Assembly: GCA_001730015.1 (NCBI GenBank)
Contig: MDLA01000147.1
Span: 1 to 64,000 of the forward strand
Direction of reading: 5' to 3'
Length of the DNA: 64,000 bases
Source of the DNA: Chromatiales bacterium (ex Bugula neritina AB1)
Lineage (GTDB): Bacteria; Pseudomonadota; Gammaproteobacteria; Granulosicoccales; Granulosicoccaceae
Shown here: positions 26,940 through 35,731 of the stretch, piece after piece
Numbering within the stretch: position 1 is the first letter of the stretch
How the letters are laid out: the number at the start of each line of letters is the position of its first letter
Notes under the pieces: generated by a model
Seen by the model: the letters and a program-made list of their open reading frames with translations, nothing else
Told to the model about the DNA's origin: nothing
Database searches by the model: none
Made by a program: the position numbers and the translations under genes

Positions 26940-27212
26940 TTAGCCGATCACTGTTGGAATGACATCCTGTACCAGGCGACGCATATAATCGATCATGGTA
27001 GTCAGAATCCACGGGCCTGTGAAGTACAGTGCTGCAACCAGAATCAGAAGTTTCGGAATGAAACTCAGCGTCTGCTCATTGATTTGCGTGGCGGCCTGAA
27101 ACAGGCCGACAAGCAGACCCACGAAAAGTGCAGACAAAAGCAGGGGCGCCGCTATAGCGACGGTAATCATCAATGCTTCCTGGCCGATTGTAATTACCGT
27201 ATCCGGAGTCAT
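26940..27212 (-). CDS. fliQ: Flagellar export gate protein FliQ
   Basis: Ninety residues from the ATG at 27212 (MTPDTVITIGQEAL), the usual FliQ length and start motif. Two transmembrane helices, with FQAATQINEQTLSF between them. A longer frame starting at 27314 would overlap fliP by over 50 bases and was rejected. Forms the gate with FliP and FliR. Confidence 0.94.
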   Translation of the reverse strand: MTPDTVITIGQEALMITVAIAAPLLLSALFVGLLVGLFQAATQINEQTLSFIPKLLILVAALYFTGPWILTTMIDYMRRLVQDVIPTVIG

Positions 27213-27261
27213 GTTGCGCCAGCCTTGAGAGTATGGGGCATATTGGTCTGGGACGCTCTGA

Positions 27262-28059
27262 TCATGCTGAGAAAAAACTGCCGGCCAGAGTACCCAGTAC
27301 CAGACCCCAGCCATCTGCCAGAACGAACAACATGAGTTTAAACGGAAGGGAAATAATTAATGGAGATAACATCATCATACCCATTGACATCAAAACGCTG
27401 GCTACAACCAGATCTATAATCAGGAAAGGTATGAATATCAGAAATCCGATCTGAAAAGCGGTTTTGAGTTCGCTGGTAACAAACGCCGGGACAAGTACGT
27501 GAAAAGGTATTTCTGTGCTATCTGATATCTGGCCGGTTCCAGAGATATTTAAAAAAAGTTCTAAATCAGATTCACGGGTCTGATGCAGCATAAAATCAGC
27601 TAGAGGCTTTGACGCGTTTTGCAGCGCTTCACCTAGTTGTACTTCATCAGCCGTCCACGGCACTACAGCGTCCTGGTATACCCGGGAGAACACCGGCTGC
27701 ATTACAAAAAGGGTGAGGAATAAAGCCAGCCCGATGAGAATCTGGTTTGAAGGAGTTTGCTGTGTTCCCAGCGCGGTTCTGAGTATGGCCAGTACAATTG
27801 CAATACGTGCGAATGAAGTCATCATTAAAAGAAATGACGGCAGCAGTGTTAGTGCTGTCATTAATGCGAGTACCTGAATACTGACACTCCATGTCTGACC
27901 ACCATCTTCGCCGGTAGTCAAAGTGAACGCTTTCAGGCCGGATTGTGCGCTGCCGGGGCTAGCGTAAAGTGCAATACCTGCAAACACGACGAAACGAAAC
28001 CTGGCCGCCAGAACTGCAGCCAGAGTTCGAATACCGGGAAGTAATACCACGGCGTTCAC
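27262..28059 (-). CDS. fliP: Flagellar export gate protein FliP
   Basis: A 265-residue protein with a cleavable-type hydrophobic N-terminus (about 10-38) and the FliP core: [26 protein letters not shown] helix, [13 protein letters not shown] and the C-terminal [13 protein letters not shown]. Forms the central pore of the export gate. Its start overlaps the fliO stop by four bases. Confidence 0.95.
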   Translation of the reverse strand: MNAVVLLPGIRTLAAVLAARFRFVVFAGIALYASPGSAQSGLKAFTLTTGEDGGQTWSVSIQVLALMTALTLLPSFLLMMTSFARIAIVLAILRTALGTQQTPSNQILIGLALFLTLFVMQPVFSRVYQDAVVPWTADEVQLGEALQNASKPLADFMLHQTRESDLELFLNISGTGQISDSTEIPFHVLVPAFVTSELKTAFQIGFLIFIPFLIIDLVVASVLMSMGMMMLSPLIISLPFKLMLFVLADGWGLVLGTLAGSFFSA

Positions 28060-28556
28060 TTTTGAATCCCGCTAAGTATTTGCTCAAAGCGGCCTTTTAG
28101 ATTTTCTTGTGCCTCGTTTTCAGAGCCGCCTGTTGCTTCTATGTCCTCGTCAAACTGATGAAGCTTTGCCATGCCGGAATTACTGATACCTAATAACATC
28201 TGTGTATTTCCGGCCTGAACAATAACCAATCGTTCCCGGCTACCTAGCGACATACCGGCTAGTACTTTCAGAGAACCATGTGAAGAACGGCCCCCGCCAT
28301 TGAGCTGCCGCAGGATTTTTGCAAAAAACAAAAATATACCGAGTACGAATACTAATACCAGCAACAACTTCAGAAAATAGAGTGCACCAGGCGGCTGAGT
28401 ATATACCGCTGACTCTTGAGCACCGGCGCTGCTGGCTAGGGTTGCCACTATGAATGTCAACCCCTTTGACATTGCCTGAATCTGCCGATGCAGACGCCAT
28501 CGGCGCTCATCGCTTTGGCTGTATATGCCGGGAATGTGGAGTTTCACTGAACTCAC
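28056..28556 (-). CDS. fliO: Flagellar protein FliO
   Basis: FliO helps assemble FliP. From the GTG that overlaps the fliN stop the product is 166 residues; an internal ATG 28 codons in ([10 protein letters not shown]) would give 138 residues starting directly with a signal-like sequence. A transmembrane segment (about residues 62-80: [17 protein letters not shown]) is followed by a small cytoplasmic domain containing [14 protein letters not shown], the FliO signature. Either start is possible. Confidence 0.88.
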   Translation of the reverse strand: MSSVKLHIPGIYSQSDERRWRLHRQIQAMSKGLTFIVATLASSAGAQESAVYTQPPGALYFLKLLLVLVFVLGIFLFFAKILRQLNGGGRSSHGSLKVLAGMSLGSRERLVIVQAGNTQMLLGISNSGMAKLHQFDEDIEATGGSENEAQENLKGRFEQILSGIQK

Positions 28557-28927
28557 GCAGCGATCTCGTTTTGAAGGTTGCTGATTCGCTCCTGCTTACT
28601 CATAACATCAGTCAGCCGTATGCCGAATTTACCGTCAATAACTACCGCTTCCCCATGTGCTACCAGAGTACCATTGACTAATACATCCAATGGTTCGTCA
28701 ACCATGCGTTGCAGTTCGACTATTGATCCGCTGGATAAGCTCAGTAGTTCGGATATTTTCATCCGTGTGCGGCCGATCTCCATAGATAGAGTTACCGGAA
28801 TTTCCAGAATCAGATCCAGGTTGGCTGTTGCGCCACCGGATTGACCATCGTTTGCTGCGTGAGCGGATGATTGATTGTCTATTGGAGTATCTTCCGTTTG
28901 TTGATTTTTATTTTCTGAAGCATTCAT
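28553..28927 (-). CDS. fliN: Flagellar motor switch protein FliN
   Basis: A 124-residue protein starting at the ATG (MNASENKNQ) preceded by GGAGG and overlapping the fliM stop by four bases. The last 80 residues form the SpoA domain of the C-ring (DLILEIPVTLSMEIGRT, LVNGTLVAHGEAVVI, FGIRLTDV). An earlier frame start at 28966 lies inside fliM and is less likely. Confidence 0.94.
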   Translation of the reverse strand: MNASENKNQQTEDTPIDNQSSAHAANDGQSGGATANLDLILEIPVTLSMEIGRTRMKISELLSLSSGSIVELQRMVDEPLDVLVNGTLVAHGEAVVIDGKFGIRLTDVMSKQERISNLQNEIAA

Positions 28928-29949
28928 TGGACACCTCCGCCAGTAGATTCTTTCTGACCCAGCCAATGAGAAATACTGGCGGAGACCCGACCGTTTGAAG
29001 CACCGATCACGGCTTCAAACAAGGGTGTATTTCCGGTAGAGAATGTAGCGGACTGGATATTTCCAAGTGGAATAAAGTCGCCGGTCTGAAGTTTCAGTAG
29101 TTGGCTTACTGTTATGTCGGTTTCCGCTAGAACACCGTGCACATCAAGCTCACAGCCGACGATTTGTCGTTGCAGTCCGGCCGCCCACAGACTGTTTTCC
29201 CCGGTAGGGCCACCGGAGTTTCCTGATTGCAGATAATTGATCGCTTCATAAGGAAACAGGACATCAAAAGATGCTGTCTGGCTTGCGATAAGTAGCTGGT
29301 ACTTCAATCGTGCTACAACCGGAGTCTTAAGCCCATCAGCGGCGAATTGCTCTGTTGTTACCATGTCCGCGTTAGCGTTGTTGAAGTTCATGACATCGCC
29401 CCAGATACTGCTCAGTGATGTCAGAATGCAATCGCGTAGTCGGCTGGCTAGTCTGAACTCGGTAGTGGAAATTGCCCGCGGCTTTTCTTCGTAAACATAG
29501 TTTTCTGTACCTCCGAAAAAACTCTGCACCATTGCGAAGATCAAAGAAGGTTCCATAACTATAGAGCCTTTGTCAGCAACTGGTTTCAGATCGAGTTGAA
29601 AGATGCAGCTGCCTGACCGCATCTGGCTGGCTATATCTTTATGCTTGCAGAGTTCTGCAGAGATCAACTGGGTGGTGCATTGTATGTGGATCTCATTGTC
29701 TATCCGCGAACTCAGTTCCTTCGCTACCTTGTTAGCGCTGATAATCAAGCCGGCCAGTGGTTTGTTCAGCCGATGTTGAGGATGCGAGAAATCGTATACA
29801 CGTGGTACACCCGGTTCTTCCATAATGCGTGTGCTGGCGCTATTTTCCGGGTTTGTATCATCGTTCGCGGCTGCATCTGCAGAGTCTTCCGATTGCTCTT
29901 CTGATGCTTCCTCTGTTTCTTCGGGGTTGTCTTCCTGTTCTTCACTCAT
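28924..29949 (-). CDS. fliM: Flagellar motor switch protein FliM lacking the usual CheY-binding start
   Basis: A 341-residue C-ring protein. The middle domain is recognisable (FFGGTENYV, RAISTTEFRLASR) and the C-terminal SpoA domain is present (LLKLQTGDFIPLG). The N-terminus, normally carrying the CheY-binding motif LSQxEIDALL, is replaced by about 40 acidic, Glu/Ser/Asp-rich residues. The fliL stop lies 13 bases upstream, so a missed longer start is unlikely. Coupled to fliN by overlap. Confidence 0.92.
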   Translation of the reverse strand: MSEEQEDNPEETEEASEEQSEDSADAAANDDTNPENSASTRIMEEPGVPRVYDFSHPQHRLNKPLAGLIISANKVAKELSSRIDNEIHIQCTTQLISAELCKHKDIASQMRSGSCIFQLDLKPVADKGSIVMEPSLIFAMVQSFFGGTENYVYEEKPRAISTTEFRLASRLRDCILTSLSSIWGDVMNFNNANADMVTTEQFAADGLKTPVVARLKYQLLIASQTASFDVLFPYEAINYLQSGNSGGPTGENSLWAAGLQRQIVGCELDVHGVLAETDITVSQLLKLQTGDFIPLGNIQSATFSTGNTPLFEAVIGASNGRVSASISHWLGQKESTGGGVQ

Positions 29950-29962
29950 TGAACTGAAGCTC

Positions 29963-30424
29963 TCATTCCATTACAAAACGGGTGAAAAATACGTCTTCTA
30001 TTTCACCATTGGGAAGATGCTTGGCCACAATCTCCGAAACTTTGGCGGCTACCTGTTCGCGTAATGCGTTTTTACCTTCCGGTGTGTATAGATCCTCGGT
30101 TGCACTCTCTCCAAAAAGAATCAATAGATCATTGCGTATTTCCGGCGTGTGTTTCTTTAGAAGATCGGGCATTTCCTCATTGAGAGATGAGACTGCGACA
30201 TCCAGCATCAGGTATCTGGCGCGTGAATCTGAATCGAAATTGACGATAAACTCGGGTTGAAAAGTAAAATAGTGAGTTTCTGGTGGCGGGGCCGCTTCTG
30301 CAGCCATGGCAGCTGCTGCCTGTGGATCCAAGGGGGCTGGTTTAGGCATCAACATCATGCTGATTCCTACTGATGCTCCAACGAGCATAACTGCACCACC
30401 AGCGATCATTATCATTTGCTTCAC
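29963..30424 (-). CDS. fliL: Flagellar basal-body protein FliL
   Basis: A 153-residue inner-membrane protein with one N-terminal helix (about 5-27), a Pro/Ala-rich linker, and a periplasmic domain with FQPEFIVNF and DLLKKHTPEIRNDLLILFGE. FliL surrounds and supports stator units. First of the fliLMNOPQR-flhBAF group. Confidence 0.93.
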   Translation of the reverse strand: MKQMIMIAGGAVMLVGASVGISMMLMPKPAPLDPQAAAAMAAEAAPPPETHYFTFQPEFIVNFDSDSRARYLMLDVAVSSLNEEMPDLLKKHTPEIRNDLLILFGESATEDLYTPEGKNALREQVAAKVSEIVAKHLPNGEIEDVFFTRFVME

Positions 30425-30657
30425 GATTCTCTTCCCTATAACCGAAACGATTTAGTGTGAACTACCGCATATCCAAATCGGATATGTATCACAATTTAAA
30501 AAGAATCTTTTACATAATCTATTCCAAACTCGCGAATACGTCACGAAAAAATAGATACTGCACTTCGATCAGGGAATGACGGATTATTTAATCCGCACAG
30601 GTTGAGAAAACGCCGGTACTGATATAGCCGTTCAGTGGCTACAGATTCGTGCGCGTG
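30425..30657. promoter_or_regulatory. fliK-fliL gap, likely promoter region
   Basis: A 233-base AT-rich gap between fliK (upstream on the - strand) and fliL. I searched it for sigma-54 (GG-N10-GC) and sigma-28 patterns and saw none convincing. If fliL has its own promoter it is of another type. Confidence 0.3.
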
Positions 30658-32214
30658 TCAGGCAAACATATCAACGAGACCTGCGCCTTGCCGTTGCTGT
30701 GGTGATGTACTGTCGGTTACTTGACTCTGATGGTTTTGCTGAGCAGAATTAAATGCATTGTCGGTGTCACCAGCGTCATTATTTCTATTATGGTGGCTGT
30801 CGGGGTTTTCCGCGCCGGTCTGAGTGCCATCACCCTGCTTACCCAGGTCGATATTGACGTCTTGAAATCCTTGCTGTGTTAATTGCTCTCTTAATCGTGG
30901 TAGCGACATTTCAAGTGTTTCGCGAGTCGCACTTTGATTAGCGGTGATTTGAATACTCAGTTGTTCTTCCTGCACATTAAGGTTTATTTTCAATGACCCG
31001 AGCTCTGCCGGATGTAGTTGTAATGTTGCGCGCGAGACACCCTGATCCAGCATCCATTGTACGTTCCGGGCCGCAGACATTGTTATGTCGCCTGACGCTG
31101 TACCGTTGTTCATCATAGCCGCCCCGGGTGCTGTGGCACGCGTACTGGAAATTCCAGTGTCCGGCCGGGTTAGATCGTTAAGATTTGTGAGTTGATGAAA
31201 TGCAGCTTTTGGCGAATCTATGGCAGATGCCTGTGTACCTTCTGTTGTGTGTGCTGTTTTATTCTGTAGAAGATTCGCTTTTGCTGAAGTAATAGCAGTT
31301 TGAATACTCTCGGCGTTAGCCGCCAGTTTTTCGACAGTTTGGTTAATAACGGTTGCAACATCCTTATCCACTATGGCAGCTGCAGGTTGCAGGGTATCGG
31401 AATCTATAGCGCCGTTCGTGTGTGTGCTACCGGAAGGTATCGTCCCAGCGGTTGCGGTAGGTAGAGCACCGGGGATAAATCTCCGTGCTTCTTGTGTCAG
31501 TACCGATGGTGCCTGTGTAACAATCGGTGCTGTCGGTGCTGTCGGTTGTGCAGTTGCTGCTGTCGGCTGTGCAGCCGCTGCAGTTGCTTCGCTGTCGGTC
31601 TGTGTCACTGCTGCTTGCACTGCGGAGATATTAGTCGGGTGTAATGCTGTACCGGCTACCGGGTTGATCTGAGTGTTGCCGCCCGACCGACTTGCTACAA
31701 TTTGCTGCTTGCTCGTGAGTGAACTTTCTACCGGTGCATTTTTGCTGACGACCGGAACACTAACGTTCACTGATTCTTCTGTTGCGGATTGCGTCCCGGG
31801 GTTCGTAACCAGACTCGCCATAAGATTCAGTAAGGCGGTCGGGTCAGTCGTTTCCGGGTGGTCTGTGTTTGTTAGTTCAACTTCAGGCAACGGAGCGTTC
31901 GTTGGAGCCGCTTTAGCGATGTCACCGCCGATAAGGGCGGATAAGGCAGCTATATCGCGAGCAGGTGAAGATAAGCCATCGCCATTAACTTGTGCGTCCT
32001 GAACAAGTTCAGCCAGTTTTTTACCGCTGGTATCAGATGTGATGGAGGCTGATAGTTCTCCAACTTGCTCTGTGATGCCTTTGTTTGCCATCAGCAACTC
32101 GATCAGTGCATCGGAAAATCCAGTCGAGTTGTTACCAGACGACTTACTACTACTGGCGGTAGCGGGTTTCGCACTATCATTGTGCGTCTGTGCTGCGTCA
32201 ATTGCTTTCATCAT
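30658..32214 (-). CDS. fliK: Flagellar hook-length control protein FliK
   Basis: A 518-residue secreted ruler. The long Ser/Thr/Ala-rich middle is low complexity with short repeats (AQPTAATAQPTAPTAP region). The C-terminal domain (about 375-480) shows QLHPAELGSLKINL and the conserved QLTQQGFQDVNI, the FliK Flg_hook domain. It measures hook length and triggers FlhB switching. The start is the first ATG; a TTG lies one codon upstream. A 116-base gap separates it from fliJ. Confidence 0.93.
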   Translation of the reverse strand: MMKAIDAAQTHNDSAKPATASSSKSSGNNSTGFSDALIELLMANKGITEQVGELSASITSDTSGKKLAELVQDAQVNGDGLSSPARDIAALSALIGGDIAKAAPTNAPLPEVELTNTDHPETTDPTALLNLMASLVTNPGTQSATEESVNVSVPVVSKNAPVESSLTSKQQIVASRSGGNTQINPVAGTALHPTNISAVQAAVTQTDSEATAAAAQPTAATAQPTAPTAPIVTQAPSVLTQEARRFIPGALPTATAGTIPSGSTHTNGAIDSDTLQPAAAIVDKDVATVINQTVEKLAANAESIQTAITSAKANLLQNKTAHTTEGTQASAIDSPKAAFHQLTNLNDLTRPDTGISSTRATAPGAAMMNNGTASGDITMSAARNVQWMLDQGVSRATLQLHPAELGSLKINLNVQEEQLSIQITANQSATRETLEMSLPRLREQLTQQGFQDVNIDLGKQGDGTQTGAENPDSHHNRNNDAGDTDNAFNSAQQNHQSQVTDSTSPQQRQGAGLVDMFA

Positions 32215-32330
32215 CAATCCGTTTTACAGATGTGTCGCATTCCATGCGTTAATAAAAGCTGTATCGGCATCAGTGAGAATATATTTATTAACTAAAACAA
32301 TAATATCTCGTGATAAATTAATTTGATTTC

Positions 32331-32738
32331 TTAATGGGATGAGTAGCGTAGTGCAATCAGGGTCTCTGCTTTTTTCTCCTCTTTTCTGCGTTTTTGCCTG
32401 GCAATCTCACGCTCTTGCTTGTGGATAAGACTTTCCAGTGCCTTTCTCTTGCTGTGAGCCTGCTGCCAGGCCGTCTGGCTATTTTCTAATTCTTCGGTCA
32501 TCAATGGAACTTTCGCTTCAAATTCGCTGATTGAGTTACTGAGTCTGCGGGAGAAAATAATGGCATCGCAGACTATCGCAGGCCCTGTCTCTGGTAACTT
32601 GAATTCAGATTGATAAAATTTCAGCTGTTCGATCTGCGTTAACATTGTGGTTAGTCTGGTTTGGGCAGCGGCCAGGTTTGCCGCCAGCAGATCTTCATGG
32701 AGCCGCATGCGCGGCAGAATTTCAGCAAGACGCGACAT
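32331..32738 (-). CDS. fliJ: Flagellar export chaperone FliJ
   Basis: A 135-residue predicted helical coiled-coil protein, the usual FliJ length, with charged ends (RKEEKKAE near the C-terminus). FliJ sits in the FliI ring and escorts chaperones. It is 27 bases downstream of fliI and last of fliEFGHIJ. Confidence 0.85.
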   Translation of the reverse strand: MSRLAEILPRMRLHEDLLAANLAAAQTRLTTMLTQIEQLKFYQSEFKLPETGPAIVCDAIIFSRRLSNSISEFEAKVPLMTEELENSQTAWQQAHSKRKALESLIHKQEREIARQKRRKEEKKAETLIALRYSSH

Positions 32739-32765
32739 ATAATGTGTCAGGCGGAACCAGCCACG

Positions 32766-34091
32766 TCAGCTGGATTCCACAATAGACTGCAATTTTGTTA
32801 CGCAGCTTTCAAAAGGCATCTCCTGCTGGATAGATTGACGCAGATACGAATTTAAAGAAGGAAGCAGTTCGATTGCTTTATCCAGTTCCGGATCGCTACC
32901 CGCCTGATACATTCCCACCGACAATAGATCCTGGTTTTGCTGGTAGTGCGAATACAGCTGAAGAAATCGTTGCGCGGCTTGCTGCTGTGCAGGGGAGGTG
33001 ACAGCGTCTTTTAACCGGCTTGTCGAAGCGAGTATATCGATGGCTGGAAAATGACCACTTTCCGCTAGCTTTCTCGAGAGTACAATATGTCCGTCGAGTA
33101 TCGATTTAACGGATTCGGCCACTGGATCGTCGTCGTCGTCCGTCTCTTTAAGAACAGTGTATATGGCGGTAATTGATCCACTCGATGTGCAGCCGCCTCG
33201 TTCAAGCAACTGAGGCAGTTTACTGAATACTGAAGCAGGATAACCACGGGTTACAGGTAATTCTCCAGCCGCCAGACCAATCTCCCGCGCAGCCTGGGCG
33301 TAACGCGTCAGGGAATCAACGAGTAACAGTGCATTTTGCCCGCAGTCTCGAAAATACTCCGCTATGGCCGTGGCATAGCTGATGGCTGTTACCCGTCTTA
33401 ACGGGGTATGATCCGCTGGTACCGCAACAACAATGGCTCGGCTGAGTTCCTCAGGCCCGAGGATATCCTGTACATATTCGCGTACCTCCCGGCCCCGCTC
33501 CCCAAGCAGGCATATAACGGTGATGTCCGCAGTTGTGCGCCGGGTCATCATACCCAGCAGTACGCTTTTTCCAAGACCGCTCGCAGCAAATAAGCCAACT
33601 CGCTGGCCCTGACCCAGCGTGAGCAATCCGTTGATGGATCGTATGCCGACATCCAGTGGTGTGTTGATCGGTGCGCGTGTAAGGGGATTTAGTTCTGTGG
33701 TTTCAAGCGATCTAAATTCCACATTCTCGAGGGGGCCGTGCCCATCTATTGGCTCTCCGCGACTGTCTATAACCCGACCCAGCAACCCCACACCGATGGG
33801 TGCGCGATGTTTGATGCCCAGCGGCGTAACTTTTGATCCGGGCACCAATTCTATATCGTCGTAGGGCATCAGACAGGTTTTGTTGTCGTCAAAGCCGACT
33901 ACCTCGGCATCAAATATAGAGCCATCTGTAGTTTCGATTCGGCATATTTCACCGCAGCGAGCGACACAGCCCGTGGCTTCCAGGAGCTGACCGGTAACAC
34001 GAGTCAGCTCACCTGTAACGGGAAGTTGCGGGGGCTGCAGCTGTACCCGGTATTCACGAAGTTTTTCATGAAATCCGTAGTTGGCCAGCAT
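32766..34091 (-). CDS. fliI: Flagellar export ATPase FliI
   Basis: A 441-residue F1-type ATPase. Walker A reads ASGLGKS (170-176) and Walker B/catalytic region includes ALLLVDSLTRYAQA. The family start (short N-terminal beta domain) and LPQLLERGG segment are present. Two bases separate it from the fliH stop. Confidence 0.95.
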   Translation of the reverse strand: MLANYGFHEKLREYRVQLQPPQLPVTGELTRVTGQLLEATGCVARCGEICRIETTDGSIFDAEVVGFDDNKTCLMPYDDIELVPGSKVTPLGIKHRAPIGVGLLGRVIDSRGEPIDGHGPLENVEFRSLETTELNPLTRAPINTPLDVGIRSINGLLTLGQGQRVGLFAASGLGKSVLLGMMTRRTTADITVICLLGERGREVREYVQDILGPEELSRAIVVAVPADHTPLRRVTAISYATAIAEYFRDCGQNALLLVDSLTRYAQAAREIGLAAGELPVTRGYPASVFSKLPQLLERGGCTSSGSITAIYTVLKETDDDDDPVAESVKSILDGHIVLSRKLAESGHFPAIDILASTSRLKDAVTSPAQQQAAQRFLQLYSHYQQNQDLLSVGMYQAGSDPELDKAIELLPSLNSYLRQSIQQEMPFESCVTKLQSIVESS

Positions 34092-34093
34092 GC

Positions 34094-34732
34094 TCAGGTA
34101 CTCTTTTCGAATTGGTCGGTCAGGCTATTGAGCATGCCATCGAGGCCGCCGTGCAAAACACTCCGGCCTTTCTTTAAGGTGATATTGTTGTCATTTAGTG
34201 AGTTATTGATTACCAGTTTCAGCGTGCTGGCAGATTCTTCAGATAAGTATTGCTGCAATCTGTCTGCGGTTGAGCTGTTAACCATGACTATAGTCGTCTC
34301 ACTACCGACGGGCATTTGTTCGAGCGCTGTCTGCAGCATTTTTGGCAGGTCGTCTGCCGATATAGATAGTTCGCGGAGTAATATCTGACGAGCAATCTCT
34401 TTGGCCAGATTAAGTAGTTCCTCCATGACTTGCCCGGACATGGCAAGACCTGGGTTTGCAAGTGCGGAAATCAGCGTGTCAAGTTGTTGTATTTTTTCCT
34501 GCGATTGCTTTGCCGCCAGCTGCAAGCCGTCATTATACCCGCGTTGTGCTTCTTCATCATGGTGCTCCGAATTTGCCGGAGCACTGTTGGTTTGCCCGTT
34601 GAGATCGGCTACGGAGGTGGTAGCGCCTGCAAGGGGGGAAATATTAACGCTACGTTTAAATTGTGGTAGCTGCCAATTCTGTACATCGGCTTTGCTGCTG
34701 TCATGTGCGGGAACGATTCTAGACAAAGTCAT
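34094..34732 (-). CDS. fliH: Flagellar export ATPase regulator FliH
   Basis: About 212 residues with the FliH pattern: disordered N-terminus, an Ala/Gln-rich coiled coil with LVELNEL-like heptads, and a C-terminal domain for FliI. The ATG at 34732 was chosen because GGTGG lies eight bases upstream; a GTG four codons earlier is possible. It overlaps fliG by 14 bases in another frame. Confidence 0.88.
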   Translation of the reverse strand: MTLSRIVPAHDSSKADVQNWQLPQFKRSVNISPLAGATTSVADLNGQTNSAPANSEHHDEEAQRGYNDGLQLAAKQSQEKIQQLDTLISALANPGLAMSGQVMEELLNLAKEIARQILLRELSISADDLPKMLQTALEQMPVGSETTIVMVNSSTADRLQQYLSEESASTLKLVINNSLNDNNITLKKGRSVLHGGLDGMLNSLTDQFEKST

Positions 34733-35729
34733 CACTGTTTCCACCGAGTATCAGCTTGCCTTCTTCAGCGAACTGATTAGCCAAAGCCAGAATCTTCTTC
34801 TGTGCATCTTCAACGTCTGCAAGCTTTACCGGCCCCATCGCCTCCAGATCGTCCCGCATCATGTTCGCAGCGTTTTTAGACAGGTTGTTAAATATTTTTT
34901 CCTGTAATGCTTGTCCAGCGCTTTTCAATGCAAGAACAAGCTGATCATTGGGTACATCACGCAATAGCCCCTGCAGGCCGCGATCATCCGCTGACAGGAG
35001 ATTATCAAAGACAAACATTTTCTCCGATATTTTTTCCTTAATTCCGGGTTGTCGCTCGTCCATCTGGGTCAGTATTTCTTCACCCATTTCCTTTTTCACG
35101 GAATTGAGTATGTCAGCGCCAACCTTTACCCCACCGATATTGCTGATCATATTGCCGGGGTTTTCCTGGAAGCGGCGACTGATAATTTCATCGAGTTCTT
35201 TTAAAGCATCAGGATGAATAGTGTCCAGCTCGGTAACTCTCACCATAATATCAGCGTGAAGATCGGCCGGAAGCAACGCTAGAACATCGGCTGCATGGCC
35301 TGATCGAAGGCAGCTCAGCACCGCTGCGATCACCTGCGGGTGCTCTTCACCGATAAAGCCTGCAACAGTCCCCGCTGACATCCATTTCAGTGAATCCAGG
35401 TTGGCTGATTGTCCCTCGGCCGACATGCGAGCAAGCATGCTGCCGGCTTTTTCATGTCCCAGTGATCGAACCAGCATGTTCTGAAAATAGTCGCCAGGTC
35501 CAACACCAAGTGAAGATTGATCTTTGACATCTTCTACAAACTGCACGAGTGCACGACCGATATCAGATTGCGATACCGGTTCCATCGCGTTGATTGCCTC
35601 ACCAATAGCCTGAACCTCGTCAGGTTCGATGTAGCGCATTACCTCTGCGGCATCGGTCTCGCCCAGAGCCATCAGCAGTATTGCTGCACCCTGTGGCCCG
35701 GCCTGCTCTATATTATTCTCTTCGGGCAT
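34719..35729 (-). CDS. fliG: Flagellar motor switch protein FliG
   Basis: A 336-residue C-ring protein, normal length. The N-terminal AAILLMALGETDAAEVMRY binds FliF; the C-terminal domain has the charged torque helix segment DLEAMGPVKLADVEDAQK. Two bases separate it from fliF. Confidence 0.95.
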   Translation of the reverse strand: MPEENNIEQAGPQGAAILLMALGETDAAEVMRYIEPDEVQAIGEAINAMEPVSQSDIGRALVQFVEDVKDQSSLGVGPGDYFQNMLVRSLGHEKAGSMLARMSAEGQSANLDSLKWMSAGTVAGFIGEEHPQVIAAVLSCLRSGHAADVLALLPADLHADIMVRVTELDTIHPDALKELDEIISRRFQENPGNMISNIGGVKVGADILNSVKKEMGEEILTQMDERQPGIKEKISEKMFVFDNLLSADDRGLQGLLRDVPNDQLVLALKSAGQALQEKIFNNLSKNAANMMRDDLEAMGPVKLADVEDAQKKILALANQFAEEGKLILGGNSDDFV

Positions 35730-35731
35730 TG

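Noticed and set aside
26938..27012. Longer FliR start at 27012
   Set aside because: It would overlap fliQ and extend the protein beyond the family's length.
26940..27314. Longer FliQ start at 27314
   Set aside because: FliQ is normally about 90 residues and the extra 34 codons would overlap fliP; the ATG at 27212 fits.
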